Shown: positions 17,166 to 25,966 of the stretch, piece by piece
Layout of the letters: every line of letters starts with the position of its first letter
Position numbering within the stretch: position 1 is the first letter of the stretch
Origin: CAZEJS01 sp964512645
Lineage (GTDB): Bacteria; Actinomycetota; Geothermincolia; Fen-727; Anoxymicrobiaceae
Assembly: GCA_964512645.1 (NCBI GenBank)
Contig: CAZEJS010000008.1
Span: 1 to 64,000, forward strand
Length of the DNA: 64,000 nt
Direction of reading: 5' to 3'
The notes under the pieces: model-generated
Database searches by the model: none
The model's input: only the letters and a program-made list of their open reading frames with translations
Told to the model about the DNA's origin: nothing
Position numbers and translations under genes: made by a program

Positions 17166-18227
17166 ATGGCAAAATTCAAGACCTGCAAGACATGTGGGGT
17201 TCCTCTTCCGGTCGGCAAGGGCCACGTCTGGAACCCTAACGGGACCATGGTGCAGCGCAACGACCGCGGCCACCGCATGATCTTTTTCGACAGCGACGGT
17301 CTCAACGCGCTCTTCTCCAACATCGAGGCCCTGATCGGCGTCCCTATCGAGAAGATCGTGATAGAGGGCAAAGCGCGGGCCACGGAAGCCTACATAAGCA
17401 CGCTCCTCCGGGGGGCCAAGGGGCGGCTCGCGAAGGTCATAGGGCTCGAGCGGGTCATCCGAAGGGTGGTCGAACAGGGAAGGCTTCTTGGATACGGGGA
17501 CATCCGCGTCGTCGATTTCGACTGGGACAAGGCGTTCATGAACTGCGACATCACCGACCCCTACTCCCTGGCGCTTTTCTGCGGCGACCTGAAGGGCTCC
17601 CTGCAGGCCATCAGGAAGCTCGAGGGGAAGATAGAGTACGAACAGACCGGGCCAACCTCTTACCGCATCAGGAACTCGCGGCTCGAGGGCGCGACCGGCC
17701 TCGAGGAGCGCCTGGCATACGAGGAGCCGCCCACAAAACCCGGAGCCATCACCTATCACAGGTGTCCAACCTGCAGGGCCCCGCTGGAGATCTCACGCTT
17801 TCAGTGGGATTTCGACCGGGGCACCATAACCCAGGAAGGCACCGGCACGCGCTACGCGGTCTTCGGCTCGACGGGCCTTCAGATCATCATGGAGGAGCTG
17901 GAGAACGAACTCGGGGAGACAATCCCGGCAACAGTCGTAGAGGCCCAGCGCATGCACGCTGCGGAGATAATGAACCCCGGGTGGAAGTCCGTCGGCCGAG
18001 ACGACATCAGCAACTGGCTCGCCTTCCAGGGGCTCGGAAATCTCGTCGATCTGGACGAGAAGGGCGGGGGAGGCTACTCCGTCAGAATAGAGAACCCGGC
18101 CATTCCCCTTCTGCTCGTCGGGACCGTCGCCGCCCTGTTCGAACTCGTCAGCGGCTCCAGGGCTAACGTCGACTGGGAGATAGCCCCTGACGGCGACCTC
18201 TCGGTCTCGGTAATACCCGCCGGGTGA
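17166..18227 (+). CDS. Internally duplicated CxxC (zinc-ribbon-like) protein
   Basis: I do not recognise this 353-residue protein by name. It is a tandem duplication. Each half starts with a CxxC pair (C7/C10 and C200/C203), continues with a hydrophilic strand region, then a helix in the form DSDGLNALFSNIEALIG (42-58) or GSTGLQIIMEELENELGE (234-251). An AxxTEAYI/AAEIM helix follows, and the half closes with a G(Y/L)G.(I/L)VD.D strand and a hydrophobic helix. The G.G-strand-helix ending resembles V4R (4-vinyl-reductase-type) ligand-binding domains, but this is only a resemblance. GGGAGG lies 10 bases before the ATG. It is divergent from the Cys-less thiolase. Cytoplasmic location is likely, since no signal or membrane span is seen. 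Confidence 0.7.
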   Translation: MAKFKTCKTCGVPLPVGKGHVWNPNGTMVQRNDRGHRMIFFDSDGLNALFSNIEALIGVPIEKIVIEGKARATEAYISTLLRGAKGRLAKVIGLERVIRRVVEQGRLLGYGDIRVVDFDWDKAFMNCDITDPYSLALFCGDLKGSLQAIRKLEGKIEYEQTGPTSYRIRNSRLEGATGLEERLAYEEPPTKPGAITYHRCPTCRAPLEISRFQWDFDRGTITQEGTGTRYAVFGSTGLQIIMEELENELGETIPATVVEAQRMHAAEIMNPGWKSVGRDDISNWLAFQGLGNLVDLDEKGGGGYSVRIENPAIPLLLVGTVAALFELVSGSRANVDWEIAPDGDLSVSVIPAG

Positions 18228-18335
18228 GACGTGGGGCCGCGCCTTCTGCGCCCCACGGGAGTCGAGAGACGCGAAAATCGGAAATAGAAGTGGAAAGCGA
18301 ACGACCCCTCTACGAGAACGACCCCCTCTCCGGGA

Positions 18336-18920
18336 TCACTTGCCGACGTTGTTTTCTTTGAAGTAGCGTTCGGCCTGTTTCTGGGCGTTCAAGCATTCTT
18401 GAAGCTTCCCGATCGATTCGCTGGTAAGGCTGGTGATGTCCGCGGCGGCCTTCTGCTGCTCGGGGATCGACTTCCCGGCCGCTATCGTCTGCAGCAGGTT
18501 CTCGTACCCTTTCACCAGCGGCCGGAGGTAAGCGGTGCTGTATTCACGCCAGTTCTTGATGGCCGCCCTCTTGAGCTTGACGTAATCCTTGACCTTCTCT
18601 TCCACGTTCAACTCGAGTATCGCCGCGTTGCGGTCGAACCACTCCTTCAGCGCCTGGTCGAGCGCGTCCAGGTCCGCCTGTCTCGCCTGGAGGAGCTGCT
18701 GGGCCTGGGCGACCGTGGTTGCGTTGGCCCCGTTGCCCTCGAAGATGTTCTGCCAGTCCGTGGGAAGCGCCTTGAGCCTGGCAATGACCGCCTCGGCTTC
18801 CTGCTGGCGCGCGTTCGCCTTCTCGAGTTCTTTGTTCGCCTCGTCGGTCTGCAGGCCGCACCCGGCCGCCAGCGTCACGGCCAGGATTGTGGCCACGAAT
18901 GCGACAACGATCGTGCGCAG
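18336..18920 (-). CDS. Small helical lipoprotein, paralogue of its upstream neighbour
   Basis: The mature protein is about 175 residues, highly charged and mostly helical. A lipoprotein signal reads RTIVVAFVATILAVTLAAGC, with the lipobox LAAGC. No ATG or GTG fits. A CTG at 18920 has AGGAG at a 7-base spacing and starts exactly at the signal; a TTG at 18941 is the alternative and overlaps the preceding stop. The C-terminal AERYFKENNVGK matches ANAYFKERKLGR at the end of the neighbour, and both proteins have long heptad-like helices, so they are probably an old duplication. Function unknown; anchored outside the cytoplasmic membrane. Confidence 0.65.
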   Translation of the reverse strand: MRTIVVAFVATILAVTLAAGCGLQTDEANKELEKANARQQEAEAVIARLKALPTDWQNIFEGNGANATTVAQAQQLLQARQADLDALDQALKEWFDRNAAILELNVEEKVKDYVKLKRAAIKNWREYSTAYLRPLVKGYENLLQTIAAGKSIPEQQKAAADITSLTSESIGKLQECLNAQKQAERYFKENNVGK

Positions 18921-18930
18921 TCCTGAACTC

Positions 18931-19539
18931 CTACCTTCCAAGCTTCCTCTCCTTGAAATACGCGTTCGCTTTCTTGTGCAGGTCGTACGCCTTCCTGGCA
19001 CGCTCCCTGGACTCCTTCTCCAGGACATCGATCCGTTTCTCGGCCATCAGCGCGTCTTTCAGGATCGCGCCCTCGAGCAGGTCGTCCATAGCCTGCAACC
19101 TGAGGTCCATTGCCTCCAGCTCGATCTCGAGGAACCCCTGCTGTTCCTCCAGCGCCGCCAGCTTCATGCCTGCCCAGGTCTTCAAGTCCTCGCCGGCGTC
19201 GAGGCCCTTGATCCCGGCGATGGCTTCCATGGCGGCCTTGACCTCCGCCAGGGCCTTCTCCTCGCGCCCGCGGGCATTCTCCAGCATCCCCTTTACGCTG
19301 AGGGCCGCTTCGCTCCCGGCCTTGCTGGAGACGACTTCCCGCCACCGGGCATCGAACCCGGCGAGGCCTTTGATCTCGTCAGCAGCTTTCGCGAGATGCC
19401 TGTTCGATTCCCGTATCAGGTCCTGCGCCTGCCTGTCCGTCCGGCCGCATCCCGCGGCCGTCAGCGAGGCCGCTGCCAGCAGCGCGGCGAGCAGCGCGGC
19501 GCCCGCAGCCGGCCCCCTGCGGTGGCGGTCAACCGCCAT
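18931..19539 (-). CDS. Small helical lipoprotein
   Basis: This 202-residue product starts with a basic stretch and a hydrophobic core (AALLAALLAAASLTAAGC); the lipobox is TAAGC. The mature part is Ala/Glu/Lys-rich and predicted helical throughout (IKGLAGFDARWREVVSSKAG and following). It overlaps the end of pth by 11 bases and is followed after about 10 bases by its paralogue, so both ride on the pth operon. No family could be named. A role as a periplasm-side coiled-coil spacer or envelope stabiliser is a guess. Confidence 0.7.
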   Translation of the reverse strand: MAVDRHRRGPAAGAALLAALLAAASLTAAGCGRTDRQAQDLIRESNRHLAKAADEIKGLAGFDARWREVVSSKAGSEAALSVKGMLENARGREEKALAEVKAAMEAIAGIKGLDAGEDLKTWAGMKLAALEEQQGFLEIELEAMDLRLQAMDDLLEGAILKDALMAEKRIDVLEKESRERARKAYDLHKKANAYFKERKLGR

Positions 19540-20185
19540 CCTTCGCTCCAGTCGCCACCCCGATGGCTTCCTCGGCCGCCGGGCCCACGCCCTCGCCCGC
19601 CACGCAGTCGCGGCCCCCGGCGGCCGGACTGAGCACGTAATCGGCGGGGTCGACGCCGTCCGGGGGTCTGCCCACCCCGATCCGAATCCTGTAGAACCCG
19701 TTATCGCCGGTCTCCTGCACGATAGAGGCGAGCCCGCGGTGGCCGGCCGTCCCTCCGCCCAGCTTGACGCGCACCTCCCCCGGCGGCAGGTCTATGTCAT
19801 CGTGGAGGACGAGCACCCTGCCGTGCTCCAGCTTGTAGCGCTCCATGGTCCTGGAGACGGCGCGCCCGCTCAGGTTCATATACGTCTCGGGTATGAGCAC
19901 GAGAAACCTCCTGCCCCGTGAGCTGACCAGCGAGAGCCGGCCGTCCGGCCATTTCCCGGTGGCTATCACCTCCGAGCGCGCGATGACGGCCTCCGCGGCC
20001 ATCCGGCCGTAGTTGTGCCGGGTCCTGGAGTATTTGCGCCCGGGGTTCCCGAGGCCTACAACGAGGCCGATAACGGCATCGGGATCGGGGGAGCCGAGAA
20101 ACGGGACCCCACGCTGGAGCGAGCGCTTCCGACCCGCCTTATTCTTCGCCGCCTTCCGCAGGGGGAGCCTCCTCGGCAGATGCAA
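19529..20185 (-). CDS. pth: Peptidyl-tRNA hydrolase
   Basis: The enzyme recycles peptidyl-tRNA released from stalled ribosomes. All key residues are visible: Asn in GLGNPGRKYSRTRHN, the catalytic His in TRHN, the MNLSG substrate loop, and Asp in HDDIDLPPGEVRVKLGG, followed by GTAGHRGLASI. The only in-frame ATG is at 20185. It gives a basic N-terminal extension of about 38 residues and a 47-base overlap with rplY. No GTG or TTG closer to the domain is in frame; a CTG at about 20161 preceded by AGGAGG is an alternative. The gene order rplY-pth is typical. Confidence 0.92.
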   Translation of the reverse strand: MHLPRRLPLRKAAKNKAGRKRSLQRGVPFLGSPDPDAVIGLVVGLGNPGRKYSRTRHNYGRMAAEAVIARSEVIATGKWPDGRLSLVSSRGRRFLVLIPETYMNLSGRAVSRTMERYKLEHGRVLVLHDDIDLPPGEVRVKLGGGTAGHRGLASIVQETGDNGFYRIRIGVGRPPDGVDPADYVLSPAAGGRDCVAGEGVGPAAEEAIGVATGAKDGG

Positions 20186-20807
20186 CCTCCTCCTTGGCTT
20201 CAGCAGCCTCTTCCTCGGCCACCCCTTCTTCTTCGGCCAGCCGCGGCGCGAGGATGGTCAGGATGACGTCATCCGGCTCCGTCAGGATCGTGACGCTCTC
20301 CGGAACTTCCAGGTCCGCCACGGACCGGTGATCGCCGATGGCGGCCTCGAGGATGTCGACGTACAACCTGTCGGGGACCTCGGTGGGCAGGCACTCCACC
20401 TCGACCTCCCAGAGGTTGTGCTGGAGCGCTCCTCCCGCCTTGAGGCCGACCGAATCCTCCTCGCCCTTGAGGGCGATAGGCACCTTCATGGTCACCTTGG
20501 TGTCGCGGGCGACCTTCAGGAAGTCAACGTGGAGGAGCTTCTCCTTGAGGGGGTGCTTCTGCATCTCCTTGATCATGACCAGATGGTTGTCCTTCTGTTT
20601 CCCGTCGATGACCTGCAGGTCCAGCAGCACGTTGGCTCCCGCTTTGCTGCCCAGGACCTCGTTCATGTCGTCCTTCATCACGGTAAGACTGGTGGGCTCG
20701 CTCCCCCTGCCGTACATCACGGCGGGGATCTCGCCCCTGGCCCTGGCCTTGCGGGCCGCTCCCTTCCCGGTCTCTTCCCTCTTCATTGCCTTGAGCTTGT
20801 ACTCCAA
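20139..20807 (-). CDS. rplY: 50S ribosomal protein L25/general stress protein Ctc
   Basis: This 222-residue protein is the long CTC form of L25, which binds 5S rRNA. The L25 domain opens with KREETGKGAARKARARGEIPAVMYG. The TL5 beta domain follows, with HNLWEVEVECLPTEVPDRLYVDI and the SVTILTEPDDVILTI strand. The last 35 residues are Glu/Ala-rich (EEEGVAEEEAAEAKEE), as is common in this family. It lies 20 bases after prs and overlaps pth. Confidence 0.95.
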   Translation of the reverse strand: MEYKLKAMKREETGKGAARKARARGEIPAVMYGRGSEPTSLTVMKDDMNEVLGSKAGANVLLDLQVIDGKQKDNHLVMIKEMQKHPLKEKLLHVDFLKVARDTKVTMKVPIALKGEEDSVGLKAGGALQHNLWEVEVECLPTEVPDRLYVDILEAAIGDHRSVADLEVPESVTILTEPDDVILTILAPRLAEEEGVAEEEAAEAKEEVASAEEAPPAEGGEE

Positions 20808-20827
20808 GTCGGTTCACCACTCTCGAT

Positions 20828-21793
20828 CTAGCTCTGGTTGTCTGCTCCCGCGATCTCGCTTACCGACTCCTCCTTGAACACCGCGGTTATGGTGTTCGCG
20901 AGCAGCGGCGCTATCGACAGCACGGTTATTTTATCAATCTTCTTCTCCGGTGGCACCGGGAGGGTGTTGGTGACGACCAGCTCCTTGATATCCGACAGCT
21001 CGATGCGCTCGACCGCGGAACCGGACAGTATCGGGTGCGTCACGCACGCGTAGATGTCGAGGGCCCCGGCCGCCTTCAGCGCAGCCGCCGCCTCGACCAT
21101 GGTCCCGGCGGTGTCCACCATGTCGTCGATGAGTATCGCGTTCTTCCCCTCGACCTCGCCGATCACGTTCATTATCTCGGCCACGTTCTTCTCCGGGCGC
21201 CGCTTGTGCATGATGGCCATTGGCACCCTGAGCTTGTCCGAGAACCTCTTGGCGACCTTGACCCTTCCCGCGTCGGGAGAGACGACCACCAGTTCCTTCA
21301 GGTTCTTCTGCACGATGTAGCTGGCCAGCAGGGGCATTGCCGTTATGTGGTCAAGGGGGAAGTCGAAGAACCCCTGGATCTGGCCCGCGTGCAGGTCGAG
21401 GGAAAGCACCCTGTTGGCGCCCGCGGCGGTGATGATGTCCGCCACCAGGTGCGCGCTGATGGGCTCCCGCGCCAGCGTCTTCTTGTCCTGGCGGGAGTAG
21501 CCGTAATACGGCATGACCGCGGTAATCCTCTTGGCCGACGCCCTCTTGAGCGCGTCGATCATCAACAGGAGTTCCATTATGTTGTCGTTCACGGGCTCCG
21601 AGCACGTCTGAATCACGAAAGCGTCGACCCCCCGGACGCTGTCGAGGAACCGGACGTAGATCTCCCCGTTCGAGAACCGGGACATCTCCACGCCCCCCAG
21701 CGTCACCCCGATGCCGGTCGCCACCTCCTCACCGAGCTCGCCGTGCGACGAACCCGCGAACACCATCAGCCTCTTCCGGGTTACCTCCCTCAA
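20828..21793 (-). CDS. prs: Ribose-phosphate pyrophosphokinase
   Basis: The 321-residue enzyme makes PRPP from ribose 5-phosphate and ATP. Visible motifs are RFSNGEIYVRF, SRQDKKTLAREPISA (ATP flap), SLDLHAGQIQGFFD, VVSPDAGRVKVAKRFSD and the PRPP loop ILIDDMVDTAGTM. The length is normal for class I enzymes. It lies between glmU and rplY in a conserved block that joins nucleotide, cell-wall and translation functions. Confidence 0.97.
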   Translation of the reverse strand: MREVTRKRLMVFAGSSHGELGEEVATGIGVTLGGVEMSRFSNGEIYVRFLDSVRGVDAFVIQTCSEPVNDNIMELLLMIDALKRASAKRITAVMPYYGYSRQDKKTLAREPISAHLVADIITAAGANRVLSLDLHAGQIQGFFDFPLDHITAMPLLASYIVQKNLKELVVVSPDAGRVKVAKRFSDKLRVPMAIMHKRRPEKNVAEIMNVIGEVEGKNAILIDDMVDTAGTMVEAAAALKAAGALDIYACVTHPILSGSAVERIELSDIKELVVTNTLPVPPEKKIDKITVLSIAPLLANTITAVFKEESVSEIAGADNQS

Positions 21794-21842
21794 TGCCGTA
21801 CCTCCTGCTGTCTTCGTCGAATGTTCCGATCTCCCGGAGCGG

Positions 21843-23231
21843 TCACTCCCGCGCGCGCCTGTTCCCTTTCCCGCCGCCCTTCCAGCCCGGGACGTTCTTC
21901 TGCCTGGTCCTCTCGATGGCCAGGCTTCCGTCGGGAACGTCCTCGGTAATGACCGAGCCGGCGCCGGTCGACGCGTCGTTTCCTACGTTGACCGGGGCAA
22001 CCAGCATCGTATCGCTTCCGATGAACGCGCGGTCGCCGATGGTGGTCCGGTGCTTTTTCTCTCCATCGTAGTTGCAGGTAATGCTCCCCGCGCCGACGTT
22101 GGCCTGCTCCCCTATCGTTGTGTCTCCCACGTAGGACAGGTGGGGGACCTTGCTCCCGCGCCCGACCGTCGTCTCTTTCATCTCCACGAAGGAGCCGGCC
22201 TTGGAGCCCTCCCCGAGCACCGTACCGGGCCGGAGCCGCGAGAACGGGCCGACGTCCGCCTCCTTCCCTATGGAACAGCCGTCCAGCACCGAGAACCGCA
22301 CCTGCGCGCCTTCATCGACCGTGGAGTCTTTGATCGAGGTGCACGGTCCAACGGCGCAGGCCTCGCCGATCCTGGTGTCGCCGGAGAGGAACACCATGGG
22401 CATCAACACCGTTCCAGCTCCCACCCGCACGCCGTAGTCCACGTATGTGGCGGCGGGGTCGACCAGGGTGACGCCCCGCTCCATCAGGGAATCGTTGATG
22501 CGTTTCCTCATCGCCGCGGCGGTCGCGGCGAGCTGTATCCGGTCGTTCACCCCGGAAACCTCCTCGGCCCCTCCCCCGACCGCCGCGACGGGCAGGCCCT
22601 TCTCCGCGAAGGCGCTGATCACGTCGGTGAGGTAGTACTCGCCCTGGGCGTTATCGTTGCCGAGGCGCTTCAGCCCTTCTTCGAGGGCCGTCCTGTCGAA
22701 CACGTAGGTGCAACTGTTCACCTCGGTGATGGCGCGCTGCTCCTCGGTGGCGTCGGCCTCTTCGACGATCGCCCTGACGTTTCCGTCGGCGCCCCTGATG
22801 ATCCGCCCGTACCCGGCGGGTTCGTCAAGCTCGGCGCTGAGGAGGGAGGCGACCGCGCCCCGGCGCCGCGCCTCTATCAGCATTCCGAGGGTCTCCGTCC
22901 GGACGAGCGGGGCGTCTCCCGGGAGCACCAGGACCTCGGTGAAGGACGGGCCCATCTCCTCGAGGGCAACCATCACCGCGTGCCCGGTCCCCTTCTGCTC
23001 TTCCTGGAGCGCGAACCGCGGTCCTTCGCCGGCTGCGGCCCGGACCTCGTCGGCCCCGTTGCCTACCACTACGGTCGTCTCGCCCGCTTTCAACTCCCTG
23101 GAAGCCTCGAGCACGTACCCGATCAGCGGGAGGCCGCATATCTCGTGCAGGACCTTGGGGAGCCCGGACTTCATCCGTTTGCCAAGGCCCGCGGCGAGTA
23201 TCACCACAGCGAGACTCTCGTTTCCGTTCAC
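21843..23231 (-). CDS. glmU: Bifunctional GlmU (GlcNAc-1-P uridyltransferase/acetyltransferase)
   Basis: The 462-residue product forms UDP-GlcNAc for peptidoglycan. The N-terminal nucleotidyltransferase shows VVILAAGLGKRMKSGLPKVLHEI and the VLPGDAPLVR strand. The C-terminal left-handed beta-helix has hexapeptide repeats with DPAATYVDYGVRVGAGTVLMP, HLSYVGDTTIGEQANVGAG and TCNYDGEKKHRT, the acetyl-CoA region. It follows tRNA-Gln and precedes prs on the same strand. Confidence 0.97.
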   Translation of the reverse strand: MNGNESLAVVILAAGLGKRMKSGLPKVLHEICGLPLIGYVLEASRELKAGETTVVVGNGADEVRAAAGEGPRFALQEEQKGTGHAVMVALEEMGPSFTEVLVLPGDAPLVRTETLGMLIEARRRGAVASLLSAELDEPAGYGRIIRGADGNVRAIVEEADATEEQRAITEVNSCTYVFDRTALEEGLKRLGNDNAQGEYYLTDVISAFAEKGLPVAAVGGGAEEVSGVNDRIQLAATAAAMRKRINDSLMERGVTLVDPAATYVDYGVRVGAGTVLMPMVFLSGDTRIGEACAVGPCTSIKDSTVDEGAQVRFSVLDGCSIGKEADVGPFSRLRPGTVLGEGSKAGSFVEMKETTVGRGSKVPHLSYVGDTTIGEQANVGAGSITCNYDGEKKHRTTIGDRAFIGSDTMLVAPVNVGNDASTGAGSVITEDVPDGSLAIERTRQKNVPGWKGGGKGNRRARE

Positions 23232-23304
23232 TCTTGCTCCTCTGTCCGGCCCCGGGGAAGGACTCCGGGGCGCGCCCCCTCAAAGAGCGCGCCCGCGCCA
23301 GGCC

Positions 23305-23379
<75 letters not shown>

Positions 23380-23393
23380 GCGTTCTACGTCCG

Positions 23394-24305
23394 TCACGCC
23401 TCCACCTCCGCGCCCCTGGGGGCGAAGCTGGTGATTATGGTTATCGGAGCGGCCTTGCCGAGCTCCCAGGCCACTTCGGCGGCTTTCTCCATGCTGGGGA
23501 CCAGCGCGAACACCGTTGCCCCGCTTCCCGTCATCATCGACGCCAGCGCCCCGCTTCGCAGGGCGGCCTCCTTGAATTCGCGCACCGTGCCCGCGGCGAC
23601 GGTGGCCCTTTCCAGGCTGTTGCGCATGTTCGGGTACACGCTTTCGAACTCGTGCCTGCCGATGCCTTCCAGCATCGCCGCGAGAGCCCGGTCCATCTCG
23701 CCGTCGGCGCGCCCCGCGCCGCTCGAGGCCAGCGCGTCGAACCTGTCGTACACTTCACGGGTCGACGTCTCCTGGGTGACGGCGGCCAGCACCAACTGGA
23801 ACGGCGGCAACCCCTCGAGGGGCTCGACCTTTTCTCCCGCGCCCGTCGCGCGCGCGGTGCCACCGGTGATGCAGAACGGAACGTCCGAGCCGACTCTTCC
23901 GCCGATCTCCAGAAGCGTCTCCGTGGGCATCTCCAGCTCGTAGATATGGTTCATCGCCAGGAGCGTTGCCGCCGCGTCCGCGCTCCCCCCGCCGAGCCCC
24001 GCGCCTATCGGGATGCGCTTGTTTATCAGGACGTCGACGCCGCCCGGGCCCATCACCCCGGCGTGCTCCTCGAACGCCTCCACCGCCCGGCACACGATGT
24101 TGTCCGGGCCCATCGGCACGCCCGGGTCGTTGCAGCGGATTGTCACCCTTCCGTCTCTGCCGCTGGTCCTTCGGAAGTACAGTTCGTCCGCGAGCTCGAT
24201 GGACTGCATGACGGTGTCCACCTCGTGAAAACCGTCATCGCGCCGTTCGCCGACCTTCAGGAACAGGTTGATCTTGGCGCGGGCAACCGCCTTGGCCCCC
24301 AGCAT
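23394..24305 (-). CDS. ispE: 4-diphosphocytidyl-2-C-methyl-D-erythritol kinase
   Basis: This GHMP-family kinase, about 303 residues, carries out the ATP-dependent step of the MEP isoprenoid pathway. It begins KAVARAKINLFLKVGERRDDGFHEV, with the catalytic Lys in AKINL. The phosphate loop is IPIGAGLGGGSADAAATL. The C-terminal GHMP motif is MMTGSGATVFAL. The frame opens at 24356, but the ATG at 24305 has GGAGG at a 6-base spacing and matches the family start. It is separated from the upstream oxidoreductase by an intrinsic terminator, so it probably starts a new transcription unit with tRNA-Gln, glmU, prs, rplY and pth. Confidence 0.95.
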   Translation of the reverse strand: MLGAKAVARAKINLFLKVGERRDDGFHEVDTVMQSIELADELYFRRTSGRDGRVTIRCNDPGVPMGPDNIVCRAVEAFEEHAGVMGPGGVDVLINKRIPIGAGLGGGSADAAATLLAMNHIYELEMPTETLLEIGGRVGSDVPFCITGGTARATGAGEKVEPLEGLPPFQLVLAAVTQETSTREVYDRFDALASSGAGRADGEMDRALAAMLEGIGRHEFESVYPNMRNSLERATVAAGTVREFKEAALRSGALASMMTGSGATVFALVPSMEKAAEVAWELGKAAPITIITSFAPRGAEVEA

Positions 24306-24354
24306 CCGCTGCCTCCAGGTAGCGCGTACCGTGCGTGTCTCTGATAAACATACC

Positions 24355-24388
24355 AAAAAAAGGGGGCCGCTGCCCCCGCAGCGGCCCC
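24355..24388 (-). terminator. Intrinsic terminator after the FAD oxidoreductase gene
   Basis: A perfect 11-bp stem (GGGGCCGCTGC/GCAGCGGCCCC, 24363-24373 and 24378-24388) has a CCCC loop and is followed on the minus strand by seven T residues (24355-24361). It lies 24 bases past the stop of the oxidoreductase. Confidence 0.9.
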
Positions 24389-24411
24389 TGTCTTTTACCG
24401 CTCCGGGCGGC

Positions 24412-25815
24412 TCACGGCCCGTGGTTCTCGAGCACCTTCTCCGCGCATTGCATGCCCGACAGCGCCGCGCTGTTGAGGGCCAGCCCGCGGCCGCGGTAGG
24501 TGTCGCCGGCGAAGTACAGGCCCTTCACGCCCGGCGCGACGACGTCGGGCTTGAACGCTCCCACCTGCCCCGGCTTGCGCGCGAGCCCGTCGCAGCCTAT
24601 GCACTTGTAGGAGAACTTCCATTCGACCTTCTCTTCGATCCCCGGGAACATCTCGCAGATGTCGATCCACATCGACGCGAGCAGCCTTTCCAGTTCGAAC
24701 TTGTCGAATATCTGGTCCGGCTCGACGACGCAGTCGGTCTGCATTATCGACTTGCCCTCCGGCGCGACGCCCGGGTCGAACGCCGTGGGGACGAACGCCT
24801 GGAAGGGGACCCCGGTGTGGTCGAGCTTGAACGCCGACAGGAAGTTGGGCTTGTCGTAGACGGGCTCGTTGAGCGCTATGGTGTAGCCGATGAGCCCGGT
24901 GGTCTCGTACTTCAGGTCCTCGAACCGTTTGATCCACCAGTCGGGGAGGACCGCGGTCTCCGGGTTCATGTCGAGGATCGCGTCGAGACTCCAGAGCGGC
25001 AGCGCGCACACCACGACCGGCGCTTCTATCATGGTCAAGTCGTCCATGTAGAACCAGCCGGTGTAGGGGGAGAGGCTCTTCTTCTTCAGCGCGACCCCCT
25101 TCACGGCGGCACCATCGAAGAGCACCGAATCGACCTCGGTGTCGAGCATCAGAGTCCCTCCCGCCTCCTCGAACGCCTGGCGCTGGGGCTCTATGATGCC
25201 TAGCATTCCCCCCTTGGGATAGGCGGCGGTGAGGAAGTTCTTTTTCTTCCTCAGGTTGTCGCGCGCTATGTAGAGGATCTCCCCGGCGGACATCTCGTAC
25301 TCGTCGGAGACGGTCGTCATGATCATGCCGTTGACGTTGAACAGCTCCTTGGTGACGGCTGAGCCGGTGCTGGCGTCGAGCCAGTCCCCCCAGGACAGCA
25401 GGTCGGTCGCCTCGATCTCGGCGTCGTCCATGCGCGCCACCAGCTTCATCATGCGCTTGATCTCTTCGATGTCCTCCGGCGCGGCCATTATCATCTCTTG
25501 AAGGGTGTTCCACTTGCCGCCGCGGTATATCTCGACGGTATCCGAGAACTTCGCCCACTCCACGTCTTTGCCGACCGCCTTCACGATGTCATGGCTCGAA
25601 GAGGCGTCCCCGAGCTCCGCCATGTGCAACCCGATATCGAGCCTCCAGCCGCCCTCGAGGTCGTAGCTCTGCATGCGGCCGCCCGCCCTCGGGTCCTTCT
25701 CGACGCACGCGGTCTTCATCCCCGCGCGCTGGAGCAGGCCCGCGACACCGAGCCCCGCGATGCCGGCCCCGACAACAACAGCGTCAAACTTCTCCGCCAC
25801 TGATCTGCCCTCCAT
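24412..25815 (-). CDS. Phytoene-dehydrogenase-like FAD oxidoreductase
   Basis: The product is 467 residues. A Rossmann dinucleotide fold is at the N-terminus (FDAVVVGAGIAGLGVAGLL), with VEKDPRAGGRM next to it, where FAD binding continues. The C-terminal GLYFAGDTYRGRGLALNSAA closes the FAD site, as in the amine-oxidase/CrtI family. The middle, with repeated Trp and Met residues, is not diagnostic. The substrate is unknown; carotenoid or quinone chemistry are possibilities by family only. It is the last gene before a strong terminator and is preceded by a LarA-like gene on the same strand 151 bases upstream. Confidence 0.85.
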   Translation of the reverse strand: MEGRSVAEKFDAVVVGAGIAGLGVAGLLQRAGMKTACVEKDPRAGGRMQSYDLEGGWRLDIGLHMAELGDASSSHDIVKAVGKDVEWAKFSDTVEIYRGGKWNTLQEMIMAAPEDIEEIKRMMKLVARMDDAEIEATDLLSWGDWLDASTGSAVTKELFNVNGMIMTTVSDEYEMSAGEILYIARDNLRKKKNFLTAAYPKGGMLGIIEPQRQAFEEAGGTLMLDTEVDSVLFDGAAVKGVALKKKSLSPYTGWFYMDDLTMIEAPVVVCALPLWSLDAILDMNPETAVLPDWWIKRFEDLKYETTGLIGYTIALNEPVYDKPNFLSAFKLDHTGVPFQAFVPTAFDPGVAPEGKSIMQTDCVVEPDQIFDKFELERLLASMWIDICEMFPGIEEKVEWKFSYKCIGCDGLARKPGQVGAFKPDVVAPGVKGLYFAGDTYRGRGLALNSAALSGMQCAEKVLENHGP

Positions 25816-25966
25816 GGACTAGATGAACAGGTACTCGTCCTGAGCGACAGGTTATCCAGTTTCGATACACAGTGCAAACGGCAAGTGGACAGCGCGCGGA
25901 GAACCCGGAGTTAAAAAGTGGAAAGGAAAATGGGAAAATGAACGACGGCTTCCGACGGCTTCCGGC

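Noticed and set aside
24389..24396. Plus-strand terminator reading of the 24363-24388 hairpin
   Set aside because: Only four Ts follow on that side and no plus-strand gene ends there; the minus-strand T-run is much better.
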